Assembly (NCBI RefSeq): GCF_009866655.1
Contig: NZ_CP047420.1
Coordinates: forward strand, 186,001-250,000
DNA from: Rathayibacter sp. VKM Ac-2804
GTDB lineage: Bacteria; Actinomycetota; Actinomycetes; Actinomycetales; Microbacteriaceae
DNA length: 64,000 nucleotides
Reading direction: 5' to 3'
A model generated the notes under the pieces. The model worked only from the letters and a program-made list of their open reading frames with translations. It ran no database searches and was not told where the DNA came from. Shown in pieces: positions 33,845 through 42,999 of this stretch; position 1 is the first letter of the stretch, and each line of letters opens with the position of its first letter. The translations under genes were made by a program, and so were the position numbers.

Positions 33845-35095
33845 ATGAAGAGGAAGCACACTCGGGGCCTCGCCGCCGCCGTCCTGCTCGGGACCGCAGC
33901 GGCAGCACTGACCGGCTGCGCGGGAGGCTCGGGAGGCGACTCCACCTCCGCCGCCGGCGGCACCTACACGTTCTGGGACCCGTATCCCCAGTTCGACGAG
34001 TCGTCCGACTGGGCGAAGCTCATCGACTCGTGCGGCACCGAGGCCGGCGTCACCGTCGAGCGCACCGGCTACGACACCACCGACCTGACCAACAAGGCGC
34101 TCCTCGCCGGGCAGCAGGGCAGCTCGCCCGACATCCTGCTCGTCGACAACCCGGTCGTCTCCACGCTCGCCGAGTCGGGCATCCTGACCACCACCGCCGA
34201 GAACGGCCTGGAGACCGGCGACATCGACGCCAACATCCTGGCCGCGGGCGAGGCCGGCGGCGACACCTTCGGCGTCCCGATCGGGGCGAACACCCTCGCG
34301 CTCTACTACAACAAGACCGTGCTGGCGACGGCCGGCGTCGACGTCTCGTCGATCACCGACTGGGCGAGCCTCACCGCCGCGCTCGAGAAGGTCACCGCCT
34401 CGGGCGGCAAGGGCATCACATTCTCCGGCATCGGCACCGAGGAGGGCACCTTCCAGTTCCTGCCCTGGTTCTGGGGCTCCGGCGCCGAGCTGACCGAGCT
34501 CGACTCGGACGCCGCCGTGGACGCGGTCTCGCTCTGGACCGACTGGCTGGAGAAGGGCTACGCGCCCAACTCCGTGATCGGCAACACCCAGACCACCAGC
34601 TGGCAGGAGTTCGAGACCGGCGAGTACGCCTTCGGCGAGAACGGCACCTGGCAGCTCGCGAACGCCAAGGCCTCCGGCATCGACTACGGCATCCTCACCA
34701 TCCCCGCGAAGGACGGCGGCTCGGCCCCCGCGCCGACCGGCGGCGAGTTCCTCACCCTGCCCGTGCAGAAGGACGAGGCGCGCTACGAGACGTCGACGGC
34801 GATCGCCGAGTGCCTCACCTCGACGGACAACCTGGTGACGACCGATGACACGCTGTCGTACATCGCGCCGACGGCCGCCGCGCAGGAGGCGCAGGTCGCC
34901 GGGAACGCCGACCTCGAGCCCTGGGTCGAGGCCGTCCAGGCCGCGAAGGGGCGCACCTCGGACGACCTCGGGACGAAGTACCCGAAGATCTCCGAGCAGC
35001 TCTGGTCCGCGGTGCAGACCGCGCTGAGCGGCTCGCAGTCGCCGGCCGACGCGCTGAAGGCGGCGCAGTCGGCGGCCGAGTCCGCGACGCAGTGA
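33845..35095 (+). CDS. Sugar ABC transporter substrate-binding lipoprotein
   Basis: 416 residues of the family 1 extracellular solute-binding proteins. It has a lipoprotein signal: MKRKHTRGL, hydrophobic stretch, lipobox LTGC near residue 24. The mature domain shows YTFWDPYPQFD, SSPDILLVDN, PIGANTLALYYNKTVL and FETGEYAFGENGTWQL, typical of oligosaccharide binders. First gene of an operon with two permeases and GH127, so arabinose-containing oligosaccharides are the likely ligand. A REP composite element separates it from the permeases. Confidence 0.9.
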   Translation: MKRKHTRGLAAAVLLGTAAAALTGCAGGSGGDSTSAAGGTYTFWDPYPQFDESSDWAKLIDSCGTEAGVTVERTGYDTTDLTNKALLAGQQGSSPDILLVDNPVVSTLAESGILTTTAENGLETGDIDANILAAGEAGGDTFGVPIGANTLALYYNKTVLATAGVDVSSITDWASLTAALEKVTASGGKGITFSGIGTEEGTFQFLPWFWGSGAELTELDSDAAVDAVSLWTDWLEKGYAPNSVIGNTQTTSWQEFETGEYAFGENGTWQLANAKASGIDYGILTIPAKDGGSAPAPTGGEFLTLPVQKDEARYETSTAIAECLTSTDNLVTTDDTLSYIAPTAAAQEAQVAGNADLEPWVEAVQAAKGRTSDDLGTKYPKISEQLWSAVQTALSGSQSPADALKAAQSAAESATQ

Positions 35096-35114
35096 TGAGT
35101 GTCGTGGAGCCCCT

Positions 35115-35239
35115 TGCTGATCGAGGAGCCCGCTCTGCGGGCGTCTCGAGATCCGCCGGCGTCAGAGGGGTGGTCTGCAGACCAGACGGTCTTGCGGTGG
35201 TGGGTCTCGATACGCCCCTGCGGGGCTACTCGACCAGCA
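35115..35239 (+). repeat. REP composite element B, between binding-protein and permease genes
   Basis: Inverted copy 35115-35152 (TGCTGATCGAGGAGCCC ... GTCTCGAGATC), spacer with GTCTGCAGAC at 35173-35182, direct copy 35204-35239. It lies inside the operon and could end or stabilise the abundant binding-protein mRNA before the permease genes. Confidence 0.85.
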
Positions 35240-35279
35240 GGTGGGGCGCCCCCGGGGCGCTCCAGACTCGGGAGGAACG

Positions 35280-36251
35280 ATGACGACGGCCACGGAGACG
35301 GCGCGGTTGCTGCGGCGGGACGCCGAGCCCGGGGTCGCGCCCGTCGCAGCCCCGGCGCCGAGGCGGCGGCGGCCGGGCGGGCAGCTCGCAGCGTGGGCGT
35401 TCCTCGCTCCGCTCGTCGTCTACCTGCTCGTCTTCTACGCCTTCCCGCTCTACCGCAACCTCGAGCTGAGCCTGAAGGACTACACGGTCCGCTCCTTCGT
35501 GCAGGGCAACGCGCCGTTCGTCTGGTTCGACAACTACGTGCAGGTCTTCCGCGACCCGACCTTCGGCCCCGCGCTGCTGCACACCGCGGTGTTCACGGGG
35601 GTGTCGCTGGTCTTCCAGTTCACGCTGGGGCTGGCGCTGGCGGTCTTCTTCTACCGGCGCTTCCCGCTGGCGAGCACGCTCCGGGCGCTGTTCCTCGTGC
35701 CGTGGCTGCTGCCGCTGATCGTGTCGGCGTCGACCTGGTCGTGGATGCTGAACAGCGACTCCGGGATCGTGAACGCGTTCCTCGAGTCGTTCAGGATCGG
35801 GCAGATCAACTGGCTGACCTCGCCGTCGACCTCGCTGATCGCGGTGCTGATCGCCAACATCTGGATCGGCATCCCGTTCAACCTGGTGATCCTCTACTCC
35901 GGGCTGCAGAACATCTCGCAGGACCTCTACGAGGCGGCCTCGCTCGACGGCGCGACCGGCGCCCAGCAGTTCTGGCGGATCACCTTGCCGCTGCTGCGCC
36001 CGGTCTCGGCGATCACGATCCTGCTCGGCCTCGTCTACACGCTGAAGGTGTTCGACATCATCTGGATCATGACCAAGGGCGGGCCGGCCGACGCGTCGAC
36101 GACCCTGGCGACCTGGACCTACCAGCTCGGCTTCGGCTCGATGCTGCCCGACTTCGGCCCGGCGGCAGCGGTCGGCAACCTGCTGATCATCCTCGCGCTG
36201 GTCTTCGGCCTGATCTACATCCGGGTCCAGCGGAAGCAGGCCGACGCATGA
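35280..36251 (+). CDS. Sugar ABC transporter permease (MalF/UgpA type)
   Basis: 323 residues, six transmembrane helices (first near 38-58, AFLAPLVVYLLVFYAFPLY), and the ATPase-coupling EAA loop YEAASLDGATGAQQFWRITLP. N-terminal ~35 residues are cytoplasmic and arginine/proline rich. ATG at 35280 is preceded by GGGAGGAACG. Its stop overlaps the second permease start (ATGA). No ATPase gene is in the operon; a shared MsiK-type ATPase elsewhere is usual in actinobacteria. Confidence 0.92.
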   Translation: MTTATETARLLRRDAEPGVAPVAAPAPRRRRPGGQLAAWAFLAPLVVYLLVFYAFPLYRNLELSLKDYTVRSFVQGNAPFVWFDNYVQVFRDPTFGPALLHTAVFTGVSLVFQFTLGLALAVFFYRRFPLASTLRALFLVPWLLPLIVSASTWSWMLNSDSGIVNAFLESFRIGQINWLTSPSTSLIAVLIANIWIGIPFNLVILYSGLQNISQDLYEAASLDGATGAQQFWRITLPLLRPVSAITILLGLVYTLKVFDIIWIMTKGGPADASTTLATWTYQLGFGSMLPDFGPAAAVGNLLIILALVFGLIYIRVQRKQADA

Positions 36252-37066
36252 GCGCCCGGCGCCCCTGGTGGCTGACCCTCGTGGGCGTCCTGCTCACCGC
36301 GATCATGCTGTTCCCGGTCTACTGGATGATCAACGTCTCGCTCACCCAGACCGGCTCGATGCGGAAGGATCCGCCGGACTGGTTCCCGTTCGCGCCCACC
36401 TTCTCCGGCTACCAGGCCGTGCTGAGCGAGCAGCTGCCCTACCTCGGCACCAGCCTGATCGTGGGCCTGGGCACGGTGCTGCTGACCGTGGCGATCGCCG
36501 CTCCGGCGGCGTACTCGCTCGCGAAGCTGCGGCCGCGCGGCGGGCAGGGGCTCTCGTTCGTCCTGCTGATCGCGCAGATGATCCCGGCGATCATCATGGC
36601 GATGGGCTTCTACGCCATCTACCTCAACCTGGGGCTGCTGAACTCGGTCCCCGGCCTGATCGTGGCCGACTCGACCATCGCGGTGCCGTTCGGCGTGCTG
36701 ATCTTCACCGCGTTCATGTCGGGCATCCCGGACGAGCTGACCCAGGCCGCGCGGATGGACGGCGCGAGTGCGTGGCGCACCTTCACCTCGGTGATCATGC
36801 CGATCAGCCGCAACTCCGTCGTCACGGTGTCGCTCTTCGCGTTCCTCTGGGCCTGGTCGGACTTCATCTTCGCGTCGACCCTCGACAGCGGCGGGAAGCT
36901 CCAGCCGATCACCCTCGGCATCTACAAGTACATCGGCAACAACAACCAGGAGTGGAACTCGATCATGGCGACCGCCGTGGTCGCGTCGCTCCCGGCCGCC
37001 CTCCTCCTCGTCGTCGCCCAGCGGTACGTCTCGGCGGGTGTCACCGCCGGTGCCGTCAAGGACTGA
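36248..37066 (+). CDS. Sugar ABC transporter permease (MalG/UgpE type)
   Basis: 272 residues, six transmembrane helices, beginning RPWWLTLVGVLLTAIMLFPV and with the EAA-loop sequence LTQAARMDGASAWRTFTSVI. It ends VSAGVTAGAVKD, the normal terminus of this family. Four-base overlap with the preceding permease. Confidence 0.92.
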   Translation: MSARRPWWLTLVGVLLTAIMLFPVYWMINVSLTQTGSMRKDPPDWFPFAPTFSGYQAVLSEQLPYLGTSLIVGLGTVLLTVAIAAPAAYSLAKLRPRGGQGLSFVLLIAQMIPAIIMAMGFYAIYLNLGLLNSVPGLIVADSTIAVPFGVLIFTAFMSGIPDELTQAARMDGASAWRTFTSVIMPISRNSVVTVSLFAFLWAWSDFIFASTLDSGGKLQPITLGIYKYIGNNNQEWNSIMATAVVASLPAALLLVVAQRYVSAGVTAGAVKD

Positions 37067-37090
37067 CCCTCTTCCTCCTAGGAGATCCTC

Positions 37091-38980
37091 GTGACCCTGA
37101 CCACCACCGTCGCCCTCGGCGGCCCCGTCGCCCCGACCGCCGGCGCGCTCCGGCCGCTGCGCCAGGACGAGATCCGGCTGACCGGCGGCTTCTGGCAGCA
37201 CTACCAGCGGCTCGGCGCCGAGGCCGTGATCGGCCACTGCCTGAGCTGGATCGAGCGTGTCGGCTGGGCCGGCAACTTCGACCGCGCGGCGAACGGCACG
37301 ATCTCCTCGGCGGCCGGCGGCGACCTTCACGCGGGCATCGAGTTCGTCGACTCGGAGGTCTACAAGCTGCTCGAGGCGATGGCCTGGGAGCTGGGCCGCT
37401 CCGACGATCCGGAGCTCGCCGCGCAGTATGAGGCGCTGGTGCTGCGGGTCGCGGGGGCCCAGGACGAGGACGGCTACCTGCACACGAGCTTCGGCCGACC
37501 GGGGCAGCGGGCGCGCTACTCCGATCTGGAGTGGGGGCACGAGCTGTACTGCTTCGGCCACCTGATCCAGGCGGCCGTGGCGCGGCTGCGCACCGGGCAC
37601 GACGACCTGCTGCCGGCCGTGGCGCGGCGGCTGGCCGACCACGTGATCGACGCCTTCGGGGCGGAGGGGCGCGTCGCGGTCTGCGGGCACCCCGAGATCG
37701 AGCCGGCGCTCGCCGAGCTGGCGCGGGCCACCGGCGACGGGCGGTACCTGGAGCAGGCGCGGCTGTTCGTCGAGCGGCGGGGCACGGGGACGCTCGGGGC
37801 GATCGCCTTCGGGCCCGAGTACTTCCAGGACGACGTGCCGGTGCGCTCGGCCGAGGTGCTGCGCGGGCATGCGGTGCGGGCGCTGTACCTCTCGGCGGGG
37901 GCGCTCGACGTCGCCGTGGAGACGGGCGACGCGGAGCTCGAGGCCGCCGTGGGGCGGCAGTGGGCGGCGACGGTCGCGCGCCGCACCTATCTGACCGGCG
38001 GGATGGGCTCGCACCACCAGGACGAGGCGTTCGGCGCCGACTACGAGCTGCCGCCGGACCGCGCCTACGCCGAGACCTGCGCGGCGATCGCGTCGAACAT
38101 GCTGTCGTGGCGGCTGCTGCTGCGCTCGGACGACGCGGCCTACGCGGATCTGATGGAGCGGACGCTGCTGAACGCGGTGCTGCCCGCGACCCGGGAGGAC
38201 GGACGCGCCTTCTTCTACACGAACACGCTGCAGCAGCGGGTCGACGGGGTGGCGCCGGACGAGAGCGTCGAGACCGACCGGGCGCAGTCGAGCCTGCGGG
38301 CGCCGTGGTTCTGGGTGTCCTGCTGCCCGACGAACACGGCGCGGACGCTCGCGAGCGTCGAGCTGAGCTTCGCGACGGCGACGGACGACGGGGTGCAGCT
38401 GCACCAGTACGGCGCCTACCGGGTGACGACGGGCGGGGTGTCGCTCGAGGTGGAGACCGCGTACCCGGAGGACGGGGAGATCGCCGTGCGGATCCTCGCT
38501 GACGCGGAGTTCGCGCTGACGCTGCGGGTCCCGCCGTTCGCGCGCGGGGCGGCGGTGCTGGACGGGCAGGTGGTGGACGCGCGGCTGTCGACGGTGACGG
38601 TGCGGCGGGCGTTCGCGGCCGGCGATGTGGTGCGGCTGTCGCTGCCGATGCCGGCGCGCTTCGTGACGCCGCACCCGCGGATCGACGCGGTGCGCGGCCA
38701 GGTGGCGGTGGAGCGCGGGCCGTTCGTGCTGGCGCTGGAGTCGCTCGAGCTGCCGGACGGCGTCGATACCGAGCACGTCGCGGTGGACGCGGGGGTGGAG
38801 CCGGTGGCCCTCGGCGACGGCGCGAGTGTGACGCTCGTGCGCCGCGACGCCGCGTCCTCCGCCTGGCCGTACGACGTGCCGGCGGAGCTCGGCGACCGCT
38901 TCACCGCCGAGTTCCACCCCTACTACCGCTGGGCCAACCGCGGCCCCTCCACGATGCGCATCTGGACGCCGACCCTCTGA
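37091..38980 (+). CDS. GH127 beta-L-arabinofuranosidase (DUF1680)
   Basis: 629 residues with the (alpha/alpha)6 barrel of GH127. Key features are the N-terminal IRLTGGFWQHYQRL, the acid/base glutamate region YAETCAAIA (E328) and the nucleophile cysteine motif WVSCCPTNTART (C411-C412), in which zinc-bound cysteine attacks the arabinofuranoside. No signal peptide, so it acts in the cytoplasm on imported oligosaccharides. GTG start at 37091 with TAGGAGAT upstream, 24 bases after the permease. Last gene of the operon; the long hairpin at 38985 follows. Confidence 0.9.
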   Translation: MTLTTTVALGGPVAPTAGALRPLRQDEIRLTGGFWQHYQRLGAEAVIGHCLSWIERVGWAGNFDRAANGTISSAAGGDLHAGIEFVDSEVYKLLEAMAWELGRSDDPELAAQYEALVLRVAGAQDEDGYLHTSFGRPGQRARYSDLEWGHELYCFGHLIQAAVARLRTGHDDLLPAVARRLADHVIDAFGAEGRVAVCGHPEIEPALAELARATGDGRYLEQARLFVERRGTGTLGAIAFGPEYFQDDVPVRSAEVLRGHAVRALYLSAGALDVAVETGDAELEAAVGRQWAATVARRTYLTGGMGSHHQDEAFGADYELPPDRAYAETCAAIASNMLSWRLLLRSDDAAYADLMERTLLNAVLPATREDGRAFFYTNTLQQRVDGVAPDESVETDRAQSSLRAPWFWVSCCPTNTARTLASVELSFATATDDGVQLHQYGAYRVTTGGVSLEVETAYPEDGEIAVRILADAEFALTLRVPPFARGAAVLDGQVVDARLSTVTVRRAFAAGDVVRLSLPMPARFVTPHPRIDAVRGQVAVERGPFVLALESLELPDGVDTEHVAVDAGVEPVALGDGASVTLVRRDAASSAWPYDVPAELGDRFTAEFHPYYRWANRGPSTMRIWTPTL

Positions 38981-38984
38981 CGCG

Positions 38985-39053
38985 CCGCCGCGAGATGCCA
39001 CTTGTGCACGCCTTCTGCGGCGTGTCGCGTGCACAAGTGGCATCTCGCGGCGG
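38985..39053. terminator. 27-bp perfect hairpin between convergent GH127 and terC genes
   Basis: 38985-39011 is the exact reverse complement of 39027-39053, with a 15-base loop. The arms start CCGCCGCGAGATGCC and turn at TGTGCACGC. No T run follows on either strand. It lies 4 bases after the GH127 stop and touches the terC stop, so it can act as a two-way terminator or mRNA end-stabiliser. Confidence 0.8.
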
Positions 39054-39056
39054 GGG

Positions 39057-40094
39057 TCAGTGCTCGCGGCGGGAGGGGACGTCGGCCGGGGTCTCCAGGG
39101 GGGCGTCCTGGACGGTGGCGCGGTCGGACCTGGAGCGGTCGCCGCGGGTCTTCAGGAGGCTGGCGATCGTGGCGACGGCGATCGTCGATCCGATGAAGGT
39201 GAGCGAGAACCAGATCGGGATCTCGGGGACCCAGAGCAGGGGCTCGCCGCCGTTGATGAACGGGACCTCGTTGACGTGCAGGGCGTGGAAGACGAGCTTC
39301 ACGGCGATGAAGCCGAGGATGACGGCCAGGCCCTGGCTGAGGTAGACGAGGCGCTCGAGCAGTCCGCCGATCAGGAAGAACAGCTGTCGCAGACCCATCA
39401 GCGCGAAGGCGTTCGCGGTGAAGACGATGTAGGCCTCGTTGGTCAGGCCGTAGATGGCGGGGATCGAGTCGAGCGCGAAGACGAGGTCGATGAAGCCGAT
39501 GGCGACGATGGTCAGCAGCATCGGGGTGACGAACCGGCGGCCGTCCTTCTTCACGGTCAGCTTGTCGCCGTGGTACTCGTCGGTGACGGGGAGGATGCGG
39601 CGCACCAGGCGCATGAAGGCGTTGTTCGACGGGTCGCCGTGGTCGCCCTTGATCTGCTGGTAGGCCAGCACGAAGAGCAGGGCGCCGAAGAGGTAGAAGA
39701 CCCAGGAGAAGTTCTCGATCAGGGCCGCGCCGACCGCGATGAAGCCGCCGCGCATGATCAGCGCGATGACGATGCCGATCATCAGCACCTTCTGCTGGTA
39801 GATCTTCGGCACCGCGAAGCCGGTCATGATGATGAGGAAGAGGAAGAGGTTGTCGAGAGACAGCGCCTTCTCGGTGAGATAACCGGCGAAGTACTCGCCG
39901 CCGTAGCGCCAGTCGGCGACGAAGCCGATGCCGACACCGAACAGCAGCGCGAGGCCGATGTAGAAGGCCGACCAGCGGGCGGACTCGCCGATGGTCGGCT
40001 CGTGCGGCTTCCGCACGTGCGCGAAGAACTCGTAGACGAAGAAGGCGATCGTCACGGCGATGGTGATCAGCCAGATGACGGGTGTGATCTGCAC
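39057..40094 (-). CDS. TerC family integral membrane protein (manganese exporter candidate)
   Basis: 345 residues, about nine transmembrane helices, with the TerC signatures EKALSLDNLFLFLII and IDLVFALDSIPAIYGLT containing the paired acidic residues of the metal path. The charged C-terminal tail (RSRSDRATVQDAP) is not conserved. TerC/YkoY-type proteins export Mn2+ or load metal onto secreted enzymes. The leader RNA on the minus strand resembles the Mn2+-sensing yybP-ykoY riboswitch, which supports this role. ATG at 40094, GGAGGTG-type site upstream. Confidence 0.9.
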   Translation of the reverse strand: MQITPVIWLITIAVTIAFFVYEFFAHVRKPHEPTIGESARWSAFYIGLALLFGVGIGFVADWRYGGEYFAGYLTEKALSLDNLFLFLIIMTGFAVPKIYQQKVLMIGIVIALIMRGGFIAVGAALIENFSWVFYLFGALLFVLAYQQIKGDHGDPSNNAFMRLVRRILPVTDEYHGDKLTVKKDGRRFVTPMLLTIVAIGFIDLVFALDSIPAIYGLTNEAYIVFTANAFALMGLRQLFFLIGGLLERLVYLSQGLAVILGFIAVKLVFHALHVNEVPFINGGEPLLWVPEIPIWFSLTFIGSTIAVATIASLLKTRGDRSRSDRATVQDAPLETPADVPSRREH

Positions 40095-40127
40095 GGAGGT
40101 GCTCCAAGAGGGTCGGTCGATGAGGGA

Positions 40128-40245
40128 CCAAGGTCTCCTCCACTCCGGCCGCGACCTCTTGGAGGTGGTGGCGGAGCCGATGGCCCGGGACGCTCATTCG
40201 CATCCGTCATGACGGGCTCACCGCAGTCGGGAGTACTCCCCTTGC
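40128..40245 (-). promoter_or_regulatory. yybP-ykoY manganese riboswitch ahead of terC
   Basis: Read on the minus strand, the element opens with CAAGGGGAGTACTCCC and closes with GGAGGAGACCTTGG, so CAAGG pairs with CCTTG to form P1; the GGGGAGTA entry and GGAGACC exit are the conserved yybP-ykoY landmarks. The internal arms (GTCATGAC, GGCCGG) complete a length of ~118 bases. This class senses Mn2+ and precedes TerC/MntP-type exporters. Identified by eye; a covariance search would settle it. Confidence 0.8.
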
Positions 40246-40305
40246 TGTCTGCGATTCTACTCAGGGATCGCGAGCGCACCCTGGGAGAGTACCGACACGT
40301 CGCAT

Positions 40306-40336
40306 CTGGATCCATACCGCTCTATATTGGATCCAG
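40306..40336 (+). promoter_or_regulatory. Operator-like inverted repeat before the phosphotriesterase homologue
   Basis: CTGGATCCA (40306-40314) is repeated in inverse as TGGATCCAG (40328-40336), with a 13-base spacer holding the -10-like TATATT (40323-40328). It lies 30 bases before the ATG at 40366. The arrangement is a promoter with a superimposed dyad operator; the regulator is not encoded nearby. Confidence 0.5.
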
Positions 40337-40365
40337 CGGCAGCGTGCCGCGCGGAGAGGCGTTGC

Positions 40366-41388
40366 ATGGCGATCCAGACGGTCCTCGGCCCGATCGAGGC
40401 GGCGTCGCTCGGCGTCGTCTCGATGCACGAGCACCTGCTGACCGACGCGAGCGCGCTGCAGCGGCCCGGCGTCGAGGCGCTCGATCCCGACGCCCCCGTC
40501 ACCGCCGAGCTCGCCGCCGCCATGCGCTGGAGCCAGCTCGCGCTCGCCGACAACCTCCGCCTCGACGACGTCGAGCTGCTCGCCGACGAGCTCCGCGCGG
40601 GAGCCGCCGCGGGACTCGCCCTCGCCGTCGACCTCAGCTCGCTCGGCTTCGGCCCCGATCGCACGCGGTTCCCCGAGCTGTCCGAGCGCGCCGGCGTCGC
40701 GCTCGTGGCCGGCTACGGCGCCTACCTCCCTCGCCTGCTGCCCGAGTGGTACCTCGCGCTCGACGTCGACGGCCGCACCGCGCTGTTCACGCGGGCGCTG
40801 ACGGAGAGCGTCCCCGGCACCTCCTACCGCGCCGGACTGCTCGGCCTGATGGGCACGACCGGCGCCTTCGCGACTCCCGAGGGGGAGCAGGAGCGGATCA
40901 GCCTCACCGCCGCGGCCCGCGCGGCCGCCGCCACCGGCTCGGCGATCACCGTCCGGCTCGCTGCCGACGCCCGCAACGGACTCGAGGTGCTCGCGCACGT
41001 CGTCGCCGAGGGAGTCGATCCCGACCGCGTGGTCTTCAGCACCGTCGACGAGTTCCTCGACCTGCCCTACCTCCGCGACCTCGGTCAGGCCGGCGCCGTG
41101 CTCGAGCTCTGCTTCGGCAACGAGGGCGCGCACGTCGGCCGGATCCGCAACGCGAGCGACCCGCAGCGCCTGGACGCGCTGCTGGAGCTGCTCGGCACCG
41201 ACCCCGGCATCCGCTGGGTGCTCGGCCACAGCACCTGGACGAAGGGCCAGCTGCGCCGCTTCGGCGGGCACGGCTTCGACCACCTCGGCGCGCGCGTCCT
41301 GCCGGGGCTCCGCGCGCTCGGCGTCGCCGACGACGTGCTGCTGCGGATGAGCGTCGAGGAGCCCGCCCGGCTGCTCGACCGGCACTGA
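40366..41388 (+). CDS. Phosphotriesterase-family amidohydrolase, divergent
   Basis: 340 residues of the phosphotriesterase-related (PTE/PHP) barrel. The N-terminal metal motif SMHEHLL (H21, H23) is intact. Later positions differ from the usual pattern by eye: the TGxPxxxH segment reads TGSAITVRL, the -vvigHld- segment reads VVFSTVD, and the terminal H-D- site reads GHSTW. Some metal ligands may therefore be missing or shifted. The ATG at 40366 is preferred over an in-frame upstream GTG/ATG because of GGAGAG nine bases ahead and the conserved IQTVLGPI start. Followed by an aldehyde dehydrogenase gene. Confidence 0.78.
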   Translation: MAIQTVLGPIEAASLGVVSMHEHLLTDASALQRPGVEALDPDAPVTAELAAAMRWSQLALADNLRLDDVELLADELRAGAAAGLALAVDLSSLGFGPDRTRFPELSERAGVALVAGYGAYLPRLLPEWYLALDVDGRTALFTRALTESVPGTSYRAGLLGLMGTTGAFATPEGEQERISLTAAARAAAATGSAITVRLAADARNGLEVLAHVVAEGVDPDRVVFSTVDEFLDLPYLRDLGQAGAVLELCFGNEGAHVGRIRNASDPQRLDALLELLGTDPGIRWVLGHSTWTKGQLRRFGGHGFDHLGARVLPGLRALGVADDVLLRMSVEEPARLLDRH

Positions 41389-41470
41389 TCCGACCGGCCC
41401 TCACCGCCCCCTCCGGCCCCGACGACTCCGGCCCCGACCCGGCCCCCCCGACGAGAGAGACGCAGACCCC

Positions 41471-42922
41471 ATGAGAGACACCCTCGCCCCCCTCGCGCCG
41501 ATCGAGCCCTTCCTCGTCGACGGCGCGTGGCTCGCTCCCGAGGGCGCCGAGCTGCTCGACGTCGTCGACCCCGCCACGGAGGAGCTGCTCACCCGCGTCC
41601 CGCAGGCCGGCCCCGCCGAGATCGAGGCGGCCGTCACCGCCGCCCGCCGCGCACACGACGACGCGCGCTGGAGCGGGATGAGCCCGCACGACCGCAGCCG
41701 CATCCTGAACCGCGTGGCCGACCTCATCGAGGAGCGCCTCGAGGAGCTCGCGGTGCTCGAGACCCGCGACAACGGCAAGCCGATCGAGCGCTCCCGCGCC
41801 GACACCGCGACCTCGGCCCGCGTCTTCCGCTACTACGCGGGCGCCCCCTCGCGGCTGACCGGCACGGTCGTGCCCGTCGACGCGCAGCACCACGTCTACA
41901 CGACGCTCGAGCCGGTGGGAGTGGCGGCGCTGATCCTGCCGTGGAACTTCCCGATCATGACGGCGAGCTTCAAGCTGGCGCCGGCGCTCGCCGCGGGCTG
42001 CACCGTGGTGGTGAAGCCGGCGGAGCAGACTCCGCTGACGATGCTGCGCCTCGCGGCCCTCTGCGAGGAGGCGGGCGTTCCCGCGGGAGTCGTCAACGTG
42101 CTCACCGGCGACGGCCGGGTCGGCGCGGCGCTCACCGAGCACCCGCTGGTCAGCAAGGTCTCCTTCACCGGCAGCACCGAGGTCGGCCGGAAGGTGATGC
42201 GCGCCGCGAGCGAGGACTTCACCCGCTTGACTCTGGAACTGGGCGGCAAGAGCCCGAACATCGTGTTCGAGGACGCGGACCTGGACGCCGTGGTGCTGAC
42301 CGCGATGCGGGCGTCGTTCGGCCACTCCGGCCAGATGTGCACGGCGGGCAGCCGGCTGCTGGTGCAGCGCTCGATCCTCGAGGAGGCGACGGAGCGCCTG
42401 ACCGCGGCGGTGCGGAAGGTCGCGCTCGGCGACGGGCTGGCCGGCGGCGTGACCGTCGGGCCGCTGGTGTCCGAGGAGCAGCGGCAGCAGGTGCTCGGCT
42501 ACATCGCGCAGGGCGAGGCGGAGGGCGCGGTCGTCGCGGTGGGCGGCGGCGTGCCGGACCGGCCGGGCTACTACGTCGAGCCGACGCTGTTCACCGGCGT
42601 CACGAACACGATGACCATCGCGCGCGAGGAGATCTTCGGCCCGGTCGTCGGCATCATCCCCTTCGAGGACGAGGACGAGGCGGTGGCCCTCGCCAACGAC
42701 CAGACCTACGGGCTCGCCGCCGGGGTGTGGACGAACGACCTGGCGCGGGCGCACCGGATGGGGCGGCGGCTGCGCGCGGGCACGGTGTGGGTCAACACGT
42801 ACAACCTGTTCGACCCGGCGCTGTCGTTCGGCGGCGTGGGGGAGTCCGGGATGGGGCGCGACCTGGGCGAGGAGGCGCTGCGCTCGTTCTGCGAGCTGAA
42901 GAGCGTGGTCGTCGCGCTCTGA
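41471..42922 (+). CDS. NAD(P)-dependent aldehyde dehydrogenase
   Basis: 483 residues of the ALDH superfamily, oxidising an aldehyde to the acid. Visible motifs are PWNFPIM, KPAEQTPLT, FTGSTEVGRKV (cofactor), the general base E256 in LELGGKSPN, the nucleophile C290 in GQMCTAGSR, and EEIFGPVVGIIPF. It lies 82 bases after the phosphotriesterase homologue, probably co-transcribed. The substrate cannot be told; the neighbour suggests oxidation of an aldehyde released by hydrolysis. Confidence 0.9.
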   Translation: MRDTLAPLAPIEPFLVDGAWLAPEGAELLDVVDPATEELLTRVPQAGPAEIEAAVTAARRAHDDARWSGMSPHDRSRILNRVADLIEERLEELAVLETRDNGKPIERSRADTATSARVFRYYAGAPSRLTGTVVPVDAQHHVYTTLEPVGVAALILPWNFPIMTASFKLAPALAAGCTVVVKPAEQTPLTMLRLAALCEEAGVPAGVVNVLTGDGRVGAALTEHPLVSKVSFTGSTEVGRKVMRAASEDFTRLTLELGGKSPNIVFEDADLDAVVLTAMRASFGHSGQMCTAGSRLLVQRSILEEATERLTAAVRKVALGDGLAGGVTVGPLVSEEQRQQVLGYIAQGEAEGAVVAVGGGVPDRPGYYVEPTLFTGVTNTMTIAREEIFGPVVGIIPFEDEDEAVALANDQTYGLAAGVWTNDLARAHRMGRRLRAGTVWVNTYNLFDPALSFGGVGESGMGRDLGEEALRSFCELKSVVVAL

Positions 42923-42999
42923 CGCGGCGCCGGTTCGATCTGCCGGCGATCCGCGCGGGAACGCCATTTCCGCCGCGTCCGTGCGTCTCGTGCCGGCGT

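Noticed and set aside
36215..39043. Long minus-strand open frame across permease and GH127 genes
   Set aside because: Antisense to genes with clear catalytic and membrane motifs; composition is typical of a shadow.
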